Counted from the stretch's first letter, positions 1-8,613 are shown. The stretch is DNA of 64,000 nt from Enterobacter cloacae (GCF_013375935.1 NZ_CP056117.1:4588001-4652000), one strand, 5' to 3'. Notes: a model not told the origin generated them from the letters alone. Numbers and translations: made by a program.

Positions 1-132
1 ATCTGTTTCGCTGTGTTTCTTGTTCTCCTGCTAACGCTTGAAATTCTTTATATCGAAAAGCGTCATGTTAATTTTTTTCGTGATGGGGTAAGAAACGTTG
101 AGGAAGTCTTGTCCTTGTGGGAAGAGCATTAA
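1..132 (+). CDS. C-terminal end of an unidentified membrane protein (partial)
   Basis: The first reading frame is open from base 1 to a TAA at 130-132, giving 43 residues of a gene that begins outside the window. The fragment starts with a strongly hydrophobic run (CFAVFLVLLLTLEILY), consistent with a last transmembrane helix. A basic, then mixed-charge tail follows and ends in WEEH. The upstream part is missing, so the family cannot be named. It is called coding because the frame stays open with membrane-protein composition and no gene opposes it; a chance open frame of this length cannot be fully excluded. Confidence 0.55.
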   Translation: MCFAVFLVLLLTLEILYIEKRHVNFFRDGVRNVEEVLSLWEEH

Positions 133-368
133 CCGTACTGATATACACTGTATGAACAGCTCTTTTTCTACAAAATGTTCAAATATCTAATTTTATTCAA
201 ATTCAATGCAATGTTCGATTAATGTAAATTATTGCCTTCATATTTGACAGCTGATTAATTAGGTGCTTGTCAATGTTAATCTGATGGATAGGCAATAACT
301 ATTATGTACTCTTTACGGAGGTAGCTAAACTGCATTTAGAGTATATTATTTGTTAAAAAGGTAAATGA

Positions 369-734
369 GTGGAAACAACTAAATTATGGATTTCATTAGG
401 CACTATTGTCAGCCCTATTACTGGAACGTTTTTCACTAAAATAGTCACACAACATAATCATAAATACCTGCTCTGGTATAAGGGCGACTATCTTATCAAA
501 CCGGGTGATAAAATTAAGGTTAGTAACAACGGTTTTGTCGTTTCCGGGCAATTGCGCTCGGTGAACATTATCCAGATTGATAAATATAGTCCGACCCTCT
601 GGCGGGTAATGCACAATATGTCCAGCTGTCCTGGTGACAGAGAACCTGAAAATCCATATTGTTCGTCGACGACCCGATGCATTTTCAAGTCCTGCCCTCA
701 CGGCAAAACACGTCTGAACGTACAAAATCGCTGA
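369..734 (+). CDS. Small hypothetical protein (121 aa)
   Basis: A GTG start at 369 is preceded by an AAAAGG ribosome-binding sequence about seven bases upstream, and the frame ends in TGA followed by a hairpin. The product is basic and non-membranous, with a valine/isoleucine-rich middle (GDKIKVSNNGFVVSG) that reads like a small beta-barrel. The C-terminal part carries four cysteines. I do not recognise the family. The start signal, the downstream hairpin and the sensible protein composition favour a real gene. The opposite strand has a competing open frame of similar length (396-743), so this call is tentative. Confidence 0.45.
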   Translation: METTKLWISLGTIVSPITGTFFTKIVTQHNHKYLLWYKGDYLIKPGDKIKVSNNGFVVSGQLRSVNIIQIDKYSPTLWRVMHNMSSCPGDREPENPYCSSTTRCIFKSCPHGKTRLNVQNR

Positions 735-749
735 GAGCAGCATTACCTG

Positions 750-769
750 AGCCTCTTTCTTAAGAGGCT
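750..769 (+). terminator. Hairpin after the small hypothetical gene
   Basis: A perfect 8-bp stem (AGCCTCTT / AAGAGGCT) with a TCTT loop lies 15 bases after the stop codon at 734. Only two T residues follow, so it may be a weak intrinsic terminator or a transcript-stabilising hairpin. The remaining DNA up to 1063 is AT-rich without a gene. Confidence 0.5.
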
Positions 770-1063
770 TTCAGACGTTAATCTATTACCAGAATAAAAA
801 GCTTAGATTCGTTGATATTCAGACAAAAAAACTCAGTCTTTTCTCTCCGACTAACGTAACTCTCTACCACTAAACTCACTACTTAGATATAAAAACTCAG
901 CATTTAACACCACCCGAACAAATCAACCCCTTATTTTCATCCAACCACCTCCTGCAAAATACAATAATCCGGGAAAACACGTCACACATTGCCCTCTTTA
1001 TTAATTGATTTTAGAATTCGTCATACAAAAAATCACTTTAAAATAGATAAAGAGGCAACTGAA

Positions 1064-1408
1064 ATGCGTCTGGCATCATGCGCTGTTGCGTTAGTTATTA
1101 TCGCTTCATTAGCGGGCTGTAAATCTGAAGAGGGAAAAGCCTTTATTGGCAACTGGATTGAGGATTCAAATTCAAAAACTCCCGCCAAAATAACCATATC
1201 TGAGGATAAGTCTGGAGACAATCATCTCTTTGCAGTGAAAATAACTGACCTGATATGGGATAAAGAAACGGGAATTCATTACAATACGAAGAAAATAAAA
1301 GCCATGGCAAACAAAGAACATTTTTTGTCAGCTTACAACGGCGATAACTTCATCATCTTTGACGATCGCCTAATCTATAACGGCGATCGTTATAAAAGAG
1401 TTGAATAG
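1064..1408 (+). CDS. Small lipoprotein of unknown function (114 aa)
   Basis: The product starts MRLASC and has a classic lipoprotein signal with the lipobox LAGC, so the mature protein should be lipid-anchored at the cysteine. The start at 1064 is preferred over the upstream ATG at 989 because an AGAGG ribosome-binding site sits eight bases before it and the signal peptide begins exactly there. The mature part is small and charged, with the segment FIGNWIEDSNSK, reminiscent of small lipocalin-like or fimbria-linked lipoproteins, but no family is assigned. It lies next to a fimbrial operon on the other strand; a link to that operon is only positional. Confidence 0.7.
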   Translation: MRLASCAVALVIIASLAGCKSEEGKAFIGNWIEDSNSKTPAKITISEDKSGDNHLFAVKITDLIWDKETGIHYNTKKIKAMANKEHFLSAYNGDNFIIFDDRLIYNGDRYKRVE

Positions 1409-1564
1409 TGCTCTTTCTGAGGCGCTGAATCGCCCCCAGCTACGTCAACAGGCGTAGCGATTGAGGGGCGAACAAGTATTGTAGCGTTAAAAATCACAGA
1501 ATTGTGAAACAACAGTTTATGACTAATGCATTCATATTATGCCAATTGATTTAATTCTAATGTT

Positions 1565-2701
1565 TTAAAAATAAGTTACCGTATAGACTAATTTCCCGTT
1601 CGCCTTGCCCGCCGTCACACGATCTTCCGTCTGAATATACCTTGCCGAGAGAGGGATAGTTACACTGCTGGCACCATCAGCGGTGAAAGTTCCGGATAAA
1701 CTGCTGCTGAAATCAATAACGTGTGAATCAGCCGATGTTGTATCACCGGAACTGAGTTGAATGCCGATCCCCGTGGCGGCAGTGGGATCGCTGGTATCAA
1801 CAGACATAATGCCGTTGGCTGAGTCCAGCACTGAACTGACGGGAGACAATGAAACTGCCCATGTATTCCACTGCATGGTAGAGGAATCCGAACTATTATC
1901 ATCTGACCAATAACTACTTAAATTACTCCCACTAAATACTCCACAGTTAGTCAACGTAATGTTTGCCGCAATCCATGGCGAGGAACTCCCTTTGACATTA
2001 AAGCGCTTTGTGGACCATTGCCCTAATGAAACGCTGAAATCAGGGGTCGTGCAGGTTGGCAGGGTTACGTTAATCGCCCCCGAAAAATTCAGGGTATAGA
2101 GCAGAATATTGCTTTCTTGTCTTCCCAGCGCTGCCGTAAACGTAGGCAGGTTACCGGCGTTGATAACCCCTGCACTAATCGGACCCGTTTTTACCAGTGC
2201 TATATATGCTCGGGCATATTCACCGGGGTCAGTACAACTTTTATTACTTGCAGCACAGTTGGTACCAACAATGCCCGGAGCGGGTATACGAGAACTCATC
2301 ATTGTTATTGTCACGCCAATACCAGCTACGCCTGTTTCGTATATATGCCCGTCCCAGGAATCTGGCCCTCTCCAGTCTTCAGGGGAAATAATGCTACCGG
2401 TCCAGGAAGAGAGTGGCATCGGAACGTTTAGCAAAGACATAACATATAACCAGGTAGCATTATTATCACAATTCACCGTAGCACTTGCATAGCTTGGCAA
2501 ATATTTCTGTTGATAAATGATGGTCCCGTCAGGTATATCATTGCTCACCGAAATGGTTGATAAATTAAGCGGCATCGTCACGCTACTGGCTGTTTTAAAT
2601 ACAGAAGCGCTGTCGAGCGTACACGTTACCGCCAGGACTGTTTTTGAAATAGTCACCAGACACAAAAAAACAGTCATTCTAATCCAACCAAATGTCTTCA
2701 T
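1565..2701 (-). CDS. Fimbrial tip adhesin-like protein
   Basis: This 378-residue protein is the last gene of the chaperone-usher operon. It has an N-terminal signal peptide (ending near TVLA) and about twice the length of a pilin. The layout is typical of a two-domain tip adhesin: an N-terminal lectin-like region to roughly residue 210, then a C-terminal pilin-like domain ending in an alternating aromatic strand (KLVYTVTYF) that a chaperone and neighbouring subunit would complement. Cysteines are spaced as in fimbrial adhesins. It starts 14 bases after the LuxR-type gene ends, implying co-transcription. Receptor specificity cannot be read from the sequence. Confidence 0.75.
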   Translation of the reverse strand: MKTFGWIRMTVFLCLVTISKTVLAVTCTLDSASVFKTASSVTMPLNLSTISVSNDIPDGTIIYQQKYLPSYASATVNCDNNATWLYVMSLLNVPMPLSSWTGSIISPEDWRGPDSWDGHIYETGVAGIGVTITMMSSRIPAPGIVGTNCAASNKSCTDPGEYARAYIALVKTGPISAGVINAGNLPTFTAALGRQESNILLYTLNFSGAINVTLPTCTTPDFSVSLGQWSTKRFNVKGSSSPWIAANITLTNCGVFSGSNLSSYWSDDNSSDSSTMQWNTWAVSLSPVSSVLDSANGIMSVDTSDPTAATGIGIQLSSGDTTSADSHVIDFSSSLSGTFTADGASSVTIPLSARYIQTEDRVTAGKANGKLVYTVTYF

Positions 2702-2715
2702 CCCTCGCCCTTATA

Positions 2716-3252
2716 TTAGCCAAATGTTTTTCGATACATTTTATAGGTCGAACCCACTTTAAAAAGTTCAGCATCCGACTTTATATTAAGCTTATCCATC
2801 AGGCGTCTTTTATAGGTGCTGATTGTTTTCACTGACAAACCATAATATCTTGACATATTATAAGGAGTTAAACCAAGCAAAAACCACGACAGCACGTTCA
2901 GCTCCTGTTTTGAAAGCTTCATACTTTTCCTGGTTTGAACAAGATTGGTCTTTCTTTCATAATGCCGATTTATCCCCAGGACCAGAAAATCTTGCATCTC
3001 ACTGGCATTTAACCTGGTCGTTAAATAATCCCACCTTTTTTCAAGGCAAAAAATCCTGACCAACGACTCCATATCCGGCCCGGCCATAATCATATTTTGC
3101 TCATCAGCCGTATGCATCCATTTAACTATCTCATCGGAACGGATTTTGCACAGCATATATTTCTCTGTTAAAAAGGGATGCGAGGCGATTATCTCCACCA
3201 TTGCTGAAAAGAAAAATTCATTATCGGTAAATACACAGACTAAAACTTTCAT
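2716..3252 (-). CDS. LuxR-family transcriptional regulator inside the fimbrial operon
   Basis: The 178-residue product ends in a LuxR/FixJ-type helix-turn-helix (about residues 105-168: LSKQELNVLSWFLLGLTPY, then GLSVKTISTYKRRLMDKL). The N-terminal ~100 residues resemble a degenerate receiver-like fold, as in FimW- or MatA-type fimbrial regulators, but the usual phosphoacceptor aspartate pattern is not evident. The gene sits between usher (25-base gap) and adhesin (14-base gap), so it is translated from the same message as the structural genes. This suggests feedback control of this or another surface organelle. Its target is unknown. Confidence 0.8.
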   Translation of the reverse strand: MKVLVCVFTDNEFFFSAMVEIIASHPFLTEKYMLCKIRSDEIVKWMHTADEQNMIMAGPDMESLVRIFCLEKRWDYLTTRLNASEMQDFLVLGINRHYERKTNLVQTRKSMKLSKQELNVLSWFLLGLTPYNMSRYYGLSVKTISTYKRRLMDKLNIKSDAELFKVGSTYKMYRKTFG

Positions 3253-3277
3253 TATCTTCCTGACGTTATTGCGTCGT

Positions 3278-5761
3278 TTAATTACAGATTGCGTCGAAGG
3301 TCAGCAATTTTTTTCCCGCCGTGGACGGGAGTGAATAATTCATTTTGCAGCGGGACGCTGCGCTGTCCGCCCAGCGAAGCTCCAGCACGCCACTTTGCTG
3401 CGTAAGGCGGGCATACAGGCGGCTCCCCTGCCCGACGTATCCCACAGTCTGATTACTGGCATTGATGGCACGGGCAGAAAAAGGCACACCTTCACCGTTG
3501 TTCCGGCGTACCGTCACCAGCACCGGCACGCCCTCAGCGGCGCGATATTTGACCTTCACCACGGCTCCCGCGTACGGGATCACCTGTTGGCTGGTGCTGT
3601 CGAGATCCAGGTCATCCTCTACCGAGGCGGTATCTATCGACACGCTGTTTTTCTGATAGGGCATCAGGTTTGGCACCAGCGCATAACCCGAACCGTTAAC
3701 GCGCGTACCGGCATAGCCCGGTATATCAGCGCCTTCCGCCCCCTTCGCCTCAACCAGCGCGAAGGTATTGCCTGTCCATGGAGAGAAAGTGATTCCGCCA
3801 GAATGCGCCACCGTGGTACCGCTCATCCCAACCGAGCCGCTTTTCCACGCGTTGCCCTGGGCATAGTTTGCCGTAAGCGTGGAAACCGGCCCGGTCCAGG
3901 CTCCACCAATTTGTCCCGAATCCCCTGCCTGATGCTGATGTGATGCCCCGGCATTCCAGCTAAACTGCTGTCGCTCACCTGCGCTGCCGGAAAGCGCAAT
4001 CTGCTCGCTGAAATGTCCCTGGCCGTCTCGTGAAATCTGTCCGGTAAGCAGCGGCGCGGAAGTTCCTCCCAGCGGCATGTTGAAGCTCAGCGTCCAGGTG
4101 TTTTGAAACACGCCTCCCGCCGTGCGGCTACGGTTAACGCCAAGGCTCCAGTTCATTTTGCCTGTTGCCAGGGAATAGCCAGCCTGATACTGCTGGTCGT
4201 GGCCTTTTCGTCCCCAGTAATCCTGTAGAATACCGGTCACATACAGCTGCCCCCAGTTATCGGGGAGCCCCTGGTTGAGGGTTAGCGTCACCCTGTTGCG
4301 TGTTTTACCTGTCCGCCAGCTTGCCGTCTCCCCCGGATGCCGCTGACGCAGGAGTGAGGCGTCGGTCAGCGAAAGATAATTTCCCGTCGAGTATCGCCAG
4401 GTAGCCAGTGAGAGCTGCGTTCTGCTTGCCGGTATAAATTTGCTGTAGCTCACCCTGATACTTTCACCCCGCAGCGTCTTATCGCTTAACCGGGTTTGTG
4501 ACCAGGTGGTGTCGATTGACATCGCCCCGACAGGCGTCCCCACGGCAAGACCTGCCTGCATGGCCTTATAAAACGCGGTAGCCTGGATCCCTCCCGAGCC
4601 GGTAAGGCTGTTTGTCAGCCCCCGCTGATACGTCACTTCACCAAATGCCGGTCGTTCGCGAAGATAGTCCCCCCTCAGCCTGCCCGCCGTCGCGCTGTAA
4701 CGGTTGGTTCCCGGGCGCAGAAGCTGTGCAACCGATGCATAGGGGACGTCAAAAAAATGTAGCGAGCCATCCGCCTCACGTACCGTGACGTTCAGATCGC
4801 CGCCATATCCGCTCGGATACAGATCGTTGATAACAAATGCTCCGGGCGAGACTGACGCTTCATAAATCAGTTTTCCGTTCTGATGAACCATTACCTTCGC
4901 ACTGGTTTGCGCCACGCCGCGGATTTCCGGCGCGTAGCCCCGCCGGGAGGCGGGCAGCATCCTGTCATCGCTCGCTACCGAAGCCCCCGTGAACGCCACA
5001 GAATCAAATAGCTGCCCGGAGGTGTTCGATTCACCTAACGTCAGGTTCCCCTCAATACCCGCCAGCGGATGCTGAACGTAGCTGTTGAGCACCATATATT
5101 TTTTCTGCTGCATGCCATTTTGCTGCTGCCAGCTTAACGTCCCGTTATGGCGAAAATACCAGGATCCGATATTCAGCCCGCCATTCAGCGCCGCATACAG
5201 GTTGTTATATTCTCCACTGCTATTTTCACTGCGGTAGCCATTCACGTTATAGCCCAGTAACAGCGCGGGGATCCCGGCATCCCAGAGTGCCGGGTTTACG
5301 GCGTCGCGCGCGGCATGGCTCAGCATGGCCTGAGGAATACTGATATCAAGCCGCTGTCTGCCGCCGTTAAATTCCAGATGACTTTCAGGCATAACCGCAT
5401 GCAAATCGCACCATTGCCCTGAGCTATTTGCACACAGTTTGCTTTCTTTTAACTGCAACCCTGCCACGGTAGCGGGCGACAAAAGAATACGCTGAGAGGC
5501 GGCGCCTTTTCCGCTAATACGAATGTCATCGATCATGATGAGCTTATCGTTCAGATAAATATCAGCCCGGTACCGGCCAGCCGGCAGGCCGTTGTTCATA
5601 TAGGCCGACAGATCGACGTTTTCCGGATGTGCGATGCGCAAAAAATTACTGTCAAACTGTATGTCATCATCAGCCTGAGCTCCGGAAGAGAAAAACAGAG
5701 CAGAAATAACCCCGTAAGCCACGGTTGAAAGCGCAGGCCATACCGATAATCTCCTCTTCAT
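3278..5761 (-). CDS. Outer-membrane fimbrial usher (FimD/PapC family)
   Basis: This 827-residue usher threads chaperone-subunit complexes through the outer membrane and templates fibre growth. A signal peptide ends near AQADDDIQFD. It is followed by the usher N-terminal domain (FDSNFL start, Cys pair near residues 107 and 115), a long glycine- and tyrosine-rich beta-barrel with a plug region, and C-terminal domains ending in a cysteine two residues before the stop. Length is normal for the family. It starts 19 bases after the chaperone gene and is followed by the LuxR gene, all on the minus strand. No frameshift is seen, so the system looks intact. Confidence 0.93.
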   Translation of the reverse strand: MKRRLSVWPALSTVAYGVISALFFSSGAQADDDIQFDSNFLRIAHPENVDLSAYMNNGLPAGRYRADIYLNDKLIMIDDIRISGKGAASQRILLSPATVAGLQLKESKLCANSSGQWCDLHAVMPESHLEFNGGRQRLDISIPQAMLSHAARDAVNPALWDAGIPALLLGYNVNGYRSENSSGEYNNLYAALNGGLNIGSWYFRHNGTLSWQQQNGMQQKKYMVLNSYVQHPLAGIEGNLTLGESNTSGQLFDSVAFTGASVASDDRMLPASRRGYAPEIRGVAQTSAKVMVHQNGKLIYEASVSPGAFVINDLYPSGYGGDLNVTVREADGSLHFFDVPYASVAQLLRPGTNRYSATAGRLRGDYLRERPAFGEVTYQRGLTNSLTGSGGIQATAFYKAMQAGLAVGTPVGAMSIDTTWSQTRLSDKTLRGESIRVSYSKFIPASRTQLSLATWRYSTGNYLSLTDASLLRQRHPGETASWRTGKTRNRVTLTLNQGLPDNWGQLYVTGILQDYWGRKGHDQQYQAGYSLATGKMNWSLGVNRSRTAGGVFQNTWTLSFNMPLGGTSAPLLTGQISRDGQGHFSEQIALSGSAGERQQFSWNAGASHQHQAGDSGQIGGAWTGPVSTLTANYAQGNAWKSGSVGMSGTTVAHSGGITFSPWTGNTFALVEAKGAEGADIPGYAGTRVNGSGYALVPNLMPYQKNSVSIDTASVEDDLDLDSTSQQVIPYAGAVVKVKYRAAEGVPVLVTVRRNNGEGVPFSARAINASNQTVGYVGQGSRLYARLTQQSGVLELRWADSAASRCKMNYSLPSTAGKKLLTFDAICN

Positions 5762-5780
5762 AACATCCGAATCCTGTGAA

Positions 5781-6479
5781 TTAATTTTTCAGGAAGCCGC
5801 TTGCGGAACGTTCAGCGCCATAATCATTGATGTAGGTCCAGCTGACGTCCCCGCTACTGGAGAGAAGCTGTCCGCTTTTTATGGTGAAGATTTTTTTGCC
5901 CCAGGCGGGCACTACATCTCCGGTAGCCTTCCACCTGCCGGAGGCCACGCCTGCCAGGGAAACGTTCCATGGGGTGTTATTTTTTGCCTCCAGCTGAGTG
6001 GAGGATATTTTTCGCCAGCTAAGCTGCTGAGCTGCGGCCTCGGGTTTTCCGACAAGCCCTTCAGGGCGATAAAACAATTTAATGCGTGTCCGGAATGCCA
6101 TTTGCAGTTTATTTACTGCCGCTTTATTAACCGCCGGGATTTCCAGAACGTTTATCCAGAAAACCGATTCCCGATCCTGAGGTAGCGTATTCTCCAGAGC
6201 AGAGATGCGTAATGATTGCCCCTGTTGCGAATTAATTCTGGCTATAGGCGGCGTTATAATAAAAGGTATATTGAGTATATCGGGCGATGAATGAATATCG
6301 CCGTCATCGATCCAGTTTTGCGTCAGCACCGGCTGCGCACCATGATTTTTAACTTCCAGCGCTATCTCTTTTTTGCCCTGCGGATAGATAACGCGCGTTC
6401 CGGAAAGCGAGACCGCTGCCGCTGCAATATAGCTAAAAAACCACAGTAAAATAAACGTACCGAGTAATTTAAATTTCAT
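5781..6479 (-). CDS. Periplasmic fimbrial chaperone (FimC/PapD family)
   Basis: The 232-residue product has a signal peptide (IAAAA) and the two Ig-like domains of PapD-type chaperones. Visible family marks are the early TRVIYPQGKKE strand, the segment ESVFWINVLEIPA (chaperone signature, residues about 105-117) and a conserved RTRIKLFYRPEGL subunit-binding strand containing the basic and aromatic residues. It would cap pilin subunits in the periplasm and deliver them to the usher encoded next. The ATG at 6479 is preceded by a GGAAAGG stretch. A strong terminator hairpin lies between it and the upstream pilin gene, so its expression probably depends on read-through. Confidence 0.92.
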   Translation of the reverse strand: MKFKLLGTFILLWFFSYIAAAAVSLSGTRVIYPQGKKEIALEVKNHGAQPVLTQNWIDDGDIHSSPDILNIPFIITPPIARINSQQGQSLRISALENTLPQDRESVFWINVLEIPAVNKAAVNKLQMAFRTRIKLFYRPEGLVGKPEAAAQQLSWRKISSTQLEAKNNTPWNVSLAGVASGRWKATGDVVPAWGKKIFTIKSGQLLSSSGDVSWTYINDYGAERSASGFLKN

Positions 6480-6495
6480 ACCTTTCCATTTTGGT

Positions 6496-6521
6496 AAAAA
6501 ACGGCCTGATTACTCAGGCCG
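6496..6521 (-). terminator. Intrinsic terminator between major pilin and chaperone genes
   Basis: Read on the minus strand, an 8-bp perfect stem (CGGCCTGA / TCAGGCCG) with a four-base loop is followed directly by a run of six T residues. It lies 65 bases after the pilin stop codon and 17 bases before the chaperone start. The placement fits partial termination that makes far more pilin than assembly protein, a known strategy in fimbrial operons. Confidence 0.85.
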
Positions 6522-6585
6522 ACGACAGACCTCAAGAAGAACACTCCCTGTTTAATTATTGTTATATCCGTACCTTACAAATAGA

Positions 6586-7134
6586 TCAGAGATAAATAAT
6601 GCTGTACGTTACTGAGCTGGCTACGGCTCCGGACGTCGCCGCCCCGGTAGCATAATAGCGGACGGCATAATTCAGCGTGCCGGTACCGGAAGACGCATCT
6701 ATAGTGGTGCCGGACGTGGACTGTGAAGCATAGTCACCCGCCATAATGACGGAACTGTTGTCATCCACATCAAGCAGCTCTAGCTCCACGTTTGTCGCCC
6801 CCGCTGTATCCGAGTTGTTTAAGCGGCCGGTGCTGTTAACCTGTCCCCCCGCCTCAAAAAAAGCGCGGGTTTTGGTATTGGCAGGATCGCAGCCGGTTAA
6901 ATTAATCGTGAATGTGGTTGCCCCCGCGGTCGCCCCCGCCGTTTTTAACGCTGATGCTGGTACGGCGGGCAAGGTTACCGTTGCATCGGCAGTACCGTTA
7001 TTTACCACAGCCGCGCAGGTTTCACTGTTTACCGAACCGGTAAAGCTGATCGTGCCTGAACTCGCGGCATGGGCGAGCGTGCCAGTAAAAACAAAAGAGC
7101 ATAACGCCAGAAAGACTTTAACATTTTCAGACAT
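6586..7134 (-). CDS. Major fimbrial subunit (type 1-like pilin)
   Basis: This 182-residue pilin has a signal peptide ending in AHAAS and a mature domain with the N-terminal donor strand (SSGTISFTGSVNSETC). The conserved cysteine pair lies near residues 40 and 79, and the C-terminal beta-zipper ends in YSIIYL. Alanine/threonine/serine richness and the length match FimA-type major subunits. It is the first structural gene of the operon and is followed by a terminator, as expected for the most abundant product. The start at 7134 is supported by a short GAGA element upstream. Strand exchange with other subunits would build the pilus rod. Confidence 0.92.
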   Translation of the reverse strand: MSENVKVFLALCSFVFTGTLAHAASSGTISFTGSVNSETCAAVVNNGTADATVTLPAVPASALKTAGATAGATTFTINLTGCDPANTKTRAFFEAGGQVNSTGRLNNSDTAGATNVELELLDVDDNSSVIMAGDYASQSTSGTTIDASSGTGTLNYAVRYYATGAATSGAVASSVTYSIIYL

Positions 7135-7174
7135 ATGTATATCTCATTAAATAAGAGTTTAGCTGCTTACACAG

Positions 7175-7651
7175 TTAATATGCATCATCATTAATATCGG
7201 CTTGCGTAATAAAGAAAACCTTCACTTTTTCCAGCGAATAGGTCTTGCCTTTATTCGACTGAATAAATTCGTAAGGGATCCCCAGCGTAAACAGGCTCAG
7301 TTTAAGCTGTCCTATTGCATGCCACAGCTGTCTGCTGGATGATTTAAGGCCATACTTTTCCCATACCTGATGCAATAATTCATCACGGCTGACCTCTTTA
7401 CGAACAGCATGTTCCAGAAGATAAGTAAAAAGATTCATTTTTGTTTTCTGAAACCGCATCCTTCCCTTTTGGGGCACCTGCGGATTATCGAACCATCCAA
7501 CGAGCAATGTTTCCCGGTTAATCCAGAGTCGGGATCCGTTATTAAATTCCACAATATAACCGCTACACGCGGCCTGAAAGGCGACAAGTTCCTTATTCTT
7601 TTCTATACCAACACCTCCCAGAGCTGCCTTTAGGATTAATACCACTCGCAA
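7175..7651 (-). CDS. Winged-helix (OmpR/CadC-type) regulator upstream of the fimbrial operon
   Basis: The central and C-terminal part (about residues 70-140) reads as a transcriptional-regulator winged helix: an N-terminal strand region, FTYLLEHAVRKEVSRDELLH followed by VWEKYG, then a recognition-helix segment and a wing ending in KGKTYSLE. No receiver domain and no transmembrane segment are visible, so it is a short single-domain regulator of the kind often encoded beside fimbrial operons. The true start is uncertain: the longest frame begins with TTG at 7651, and a GGAGG sequence lies within its first dozen codons, so the protein may be shorter. It ends 41 bases before the pilin start codon and probably controls it. 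Confidence 0.7.
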   Translation of the reverse strand: MRVVLILKAALGGVGIEKNKELVAFQAACSGYIVEFNNGSRLWINRETLLVGWFDNPQVPQKGRMRFQKTKMNLFTYLLEHAVRKEVSRDELLHQVWEKYGLKSSSRQLWHAIGQLKLSLFTLGIPYEFIQSNKGKTYSLEKVKVFFITQADINDDAY

Positions 7652-7857
7652 TGTGAGGTTATATTGTGTTTAGTAACGATAAATGTGTCAATCAGTGAAA
7701 AAATCAATCTCTTAAACCGCACAACACGCAAAAAAGCAGTGATACATGCTGCTTAAAGCACTCGGCGCATACAAAAAAACCACCCCCACCAGTAATTCCA
7801 CAGTTTATAAATGATAATGTTGAATTGTAATAAGCGATCAACTTGTGAGTTTTTTTG

Positions 7858-7880
7858 TCTAAAAAAATATTTTTTTTAGA
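7858..7880. repeat. Perfect A/T palindrome in the fimbrial regulator promoter region
   Basis: The 23-base block reads TCTAAAAAAA, a TAT centre, then TTTTTTTAGA, so the two ten-base arms are exact inverted copies. It lies in the gap between the divergent fimbrial regulator (start near 7651) and the next plus-strand reading frame. Such A-tract DNA can be strongly bent and is a typical H-NS-type silencing target. It could also form a hairpin in RNA. No role is proven. Confidence 0.5.
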
Positions 7881-7928
7881 AGTTTATACCGGAAGCGCAA
7901 AAGCGTAACGACATAAAGGATAGTGATT

Positions 7929-8192
7929 ATGTTTTTGTCAGGATGCATTTTTTATATTCGTCGCATCTTACACAACGAAAACAGACGGACTTCAGGCAGA
8001 AAAGATGCGGAAGAGTTGATAAACGTAGTTACTGATGCAAAGCAAAATGACCGAGCAAACCAGACCTCGTTCCGTCCACCTGACCCATCTGGTGTTTTTT
8101 TGACGAACAGTGTTCATATAACCCCCTTGACGACTGCCAGTAGGGCAACACTATCAACACCAAAACAGATAATCAACTTTTTGTTGAATTAA
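7929..8192 (+). CDS. Doubtful small reading frame (87 aa)
   Basis: An ATG at 7929 is preceded by an AAAGGA sequence eight bases upstream, and the frame runs to TAA at 8190-8192. The first residues (MFLSGCIFYIRRILHNENRR) look like a short membrane or lipoprotein-like start, but the rest is low in structure and not recognisable. Codon composition is unlike confident neighbouring genes. It is listed because of the good start signal and because it otherwise leaves a 600-base gap. It may be a remnant or non-coding. Confidence 0.28.
   Translation: MFLSGCIFYIRRILHNENRRTSGRKDAEELINVVTDAKQNDRANQTSFRPPDPSGVFLTNSVHITPLTTASRATLSTPKQIINFLLN
8172..8187. repeat. First copy of a 16-bp operator-like repeat
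   Basis: The sequence ATCAACTTTTTGTTGA occurs here and again at 8694-8709. Each copy is itself an inverted repeat (TCAAC-N5-GTTGA). This copy lies about 70 bases beyond the lipoprotein stop codon. Confidence 0.55.
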
Positions 8193-8212
8193 TGCCGCTG
8201 CAGATCTGATTA

Positions 8213-8233
8213 AGGCACCCGCAACCGGTGCCT
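8213..8233 (-). terminator. Hairpin after the lipoprotein gene
   Basis: The arms AGGCACC and GGTGCCT flank a seven-base loop, 24 bases beyond the lipoprotein stop on the minus strand. The T run is short, so it is a weak or bidirectional terminator shared with the opposite small frame. Confidence 0.45.
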
Positions 8234-8256
8234 CAAATGTCATTCGTCAGGAGTGC

Positions 8257-8613
8257 TCATCTGCTTACGCAGGGTGCAATTACCCGGCCAAGCTCTTCAT
8301 TAGTCTGCTTTGACCCCGAGATAAGCGTAATATCCAGAAAGCTGGCCCCTGTGGTATGCGTCATATCAACCTGGGCAATCAGCCGGTTCCCCTCAGAGAT
8401 ATCAAAAAAGTTAGGCGTGTCCCGCTCGGGGAAGATGTACTCCACCTCATAGCCTTCGGCGCCGAGCGCGCTTCGCATACAGTGATATCGTCCGTCCAGA
8501 CCGGGATGCGATGAAACGGTAAAAGGTTTATAGGTGGTCGCATCGCCAAAAGGACGCACCAGCTGGCATGCCGTGAGGAGCGTTACGGCAACAATCACAG
8601 TTAAAAATTTCAT
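8257..8613 (-). CDS. Small lipoprotein of unknown function (118 aa)
   Basis: The product begins MKFLTVIVAVTLLTAC, a clear lipoprotein signal with lipobox LTAC at residues 13-16. The ATG at 8613 has an AAAGGA ribosome-binding site upstream. The mature region is soluble, contains paired cysteines (YHCMRSALG and the C-terminal APCVSR), and has an alternating strand pattern (FLDITLISGSKQ). I do not recognise the family. It is transcribed divergently from the YheO/DauR-like regulator, and a perfect palindrome lies in their shared promoter region, so the two may be co-regulated. Confidence 0.75.
   Translation of the reverse strand: MKFLTVIVAVTLLTACQLVRPFGDATTYKPFTVSSHPGLDGRYHCMRSALGAEGYEVEYIFPERDTPNFFDISEGNRLIAQVDMTHTTGASFLDITLISGSKQTNEELGRVIAPCVSR

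Noticed and set aside
396..743. Minus-strand frame opposite the small hypothetical gene
   Set aside because: It has no convincing ribosome-binding site, and the plus-strand frame has a better start signal and a downstream hairpin.
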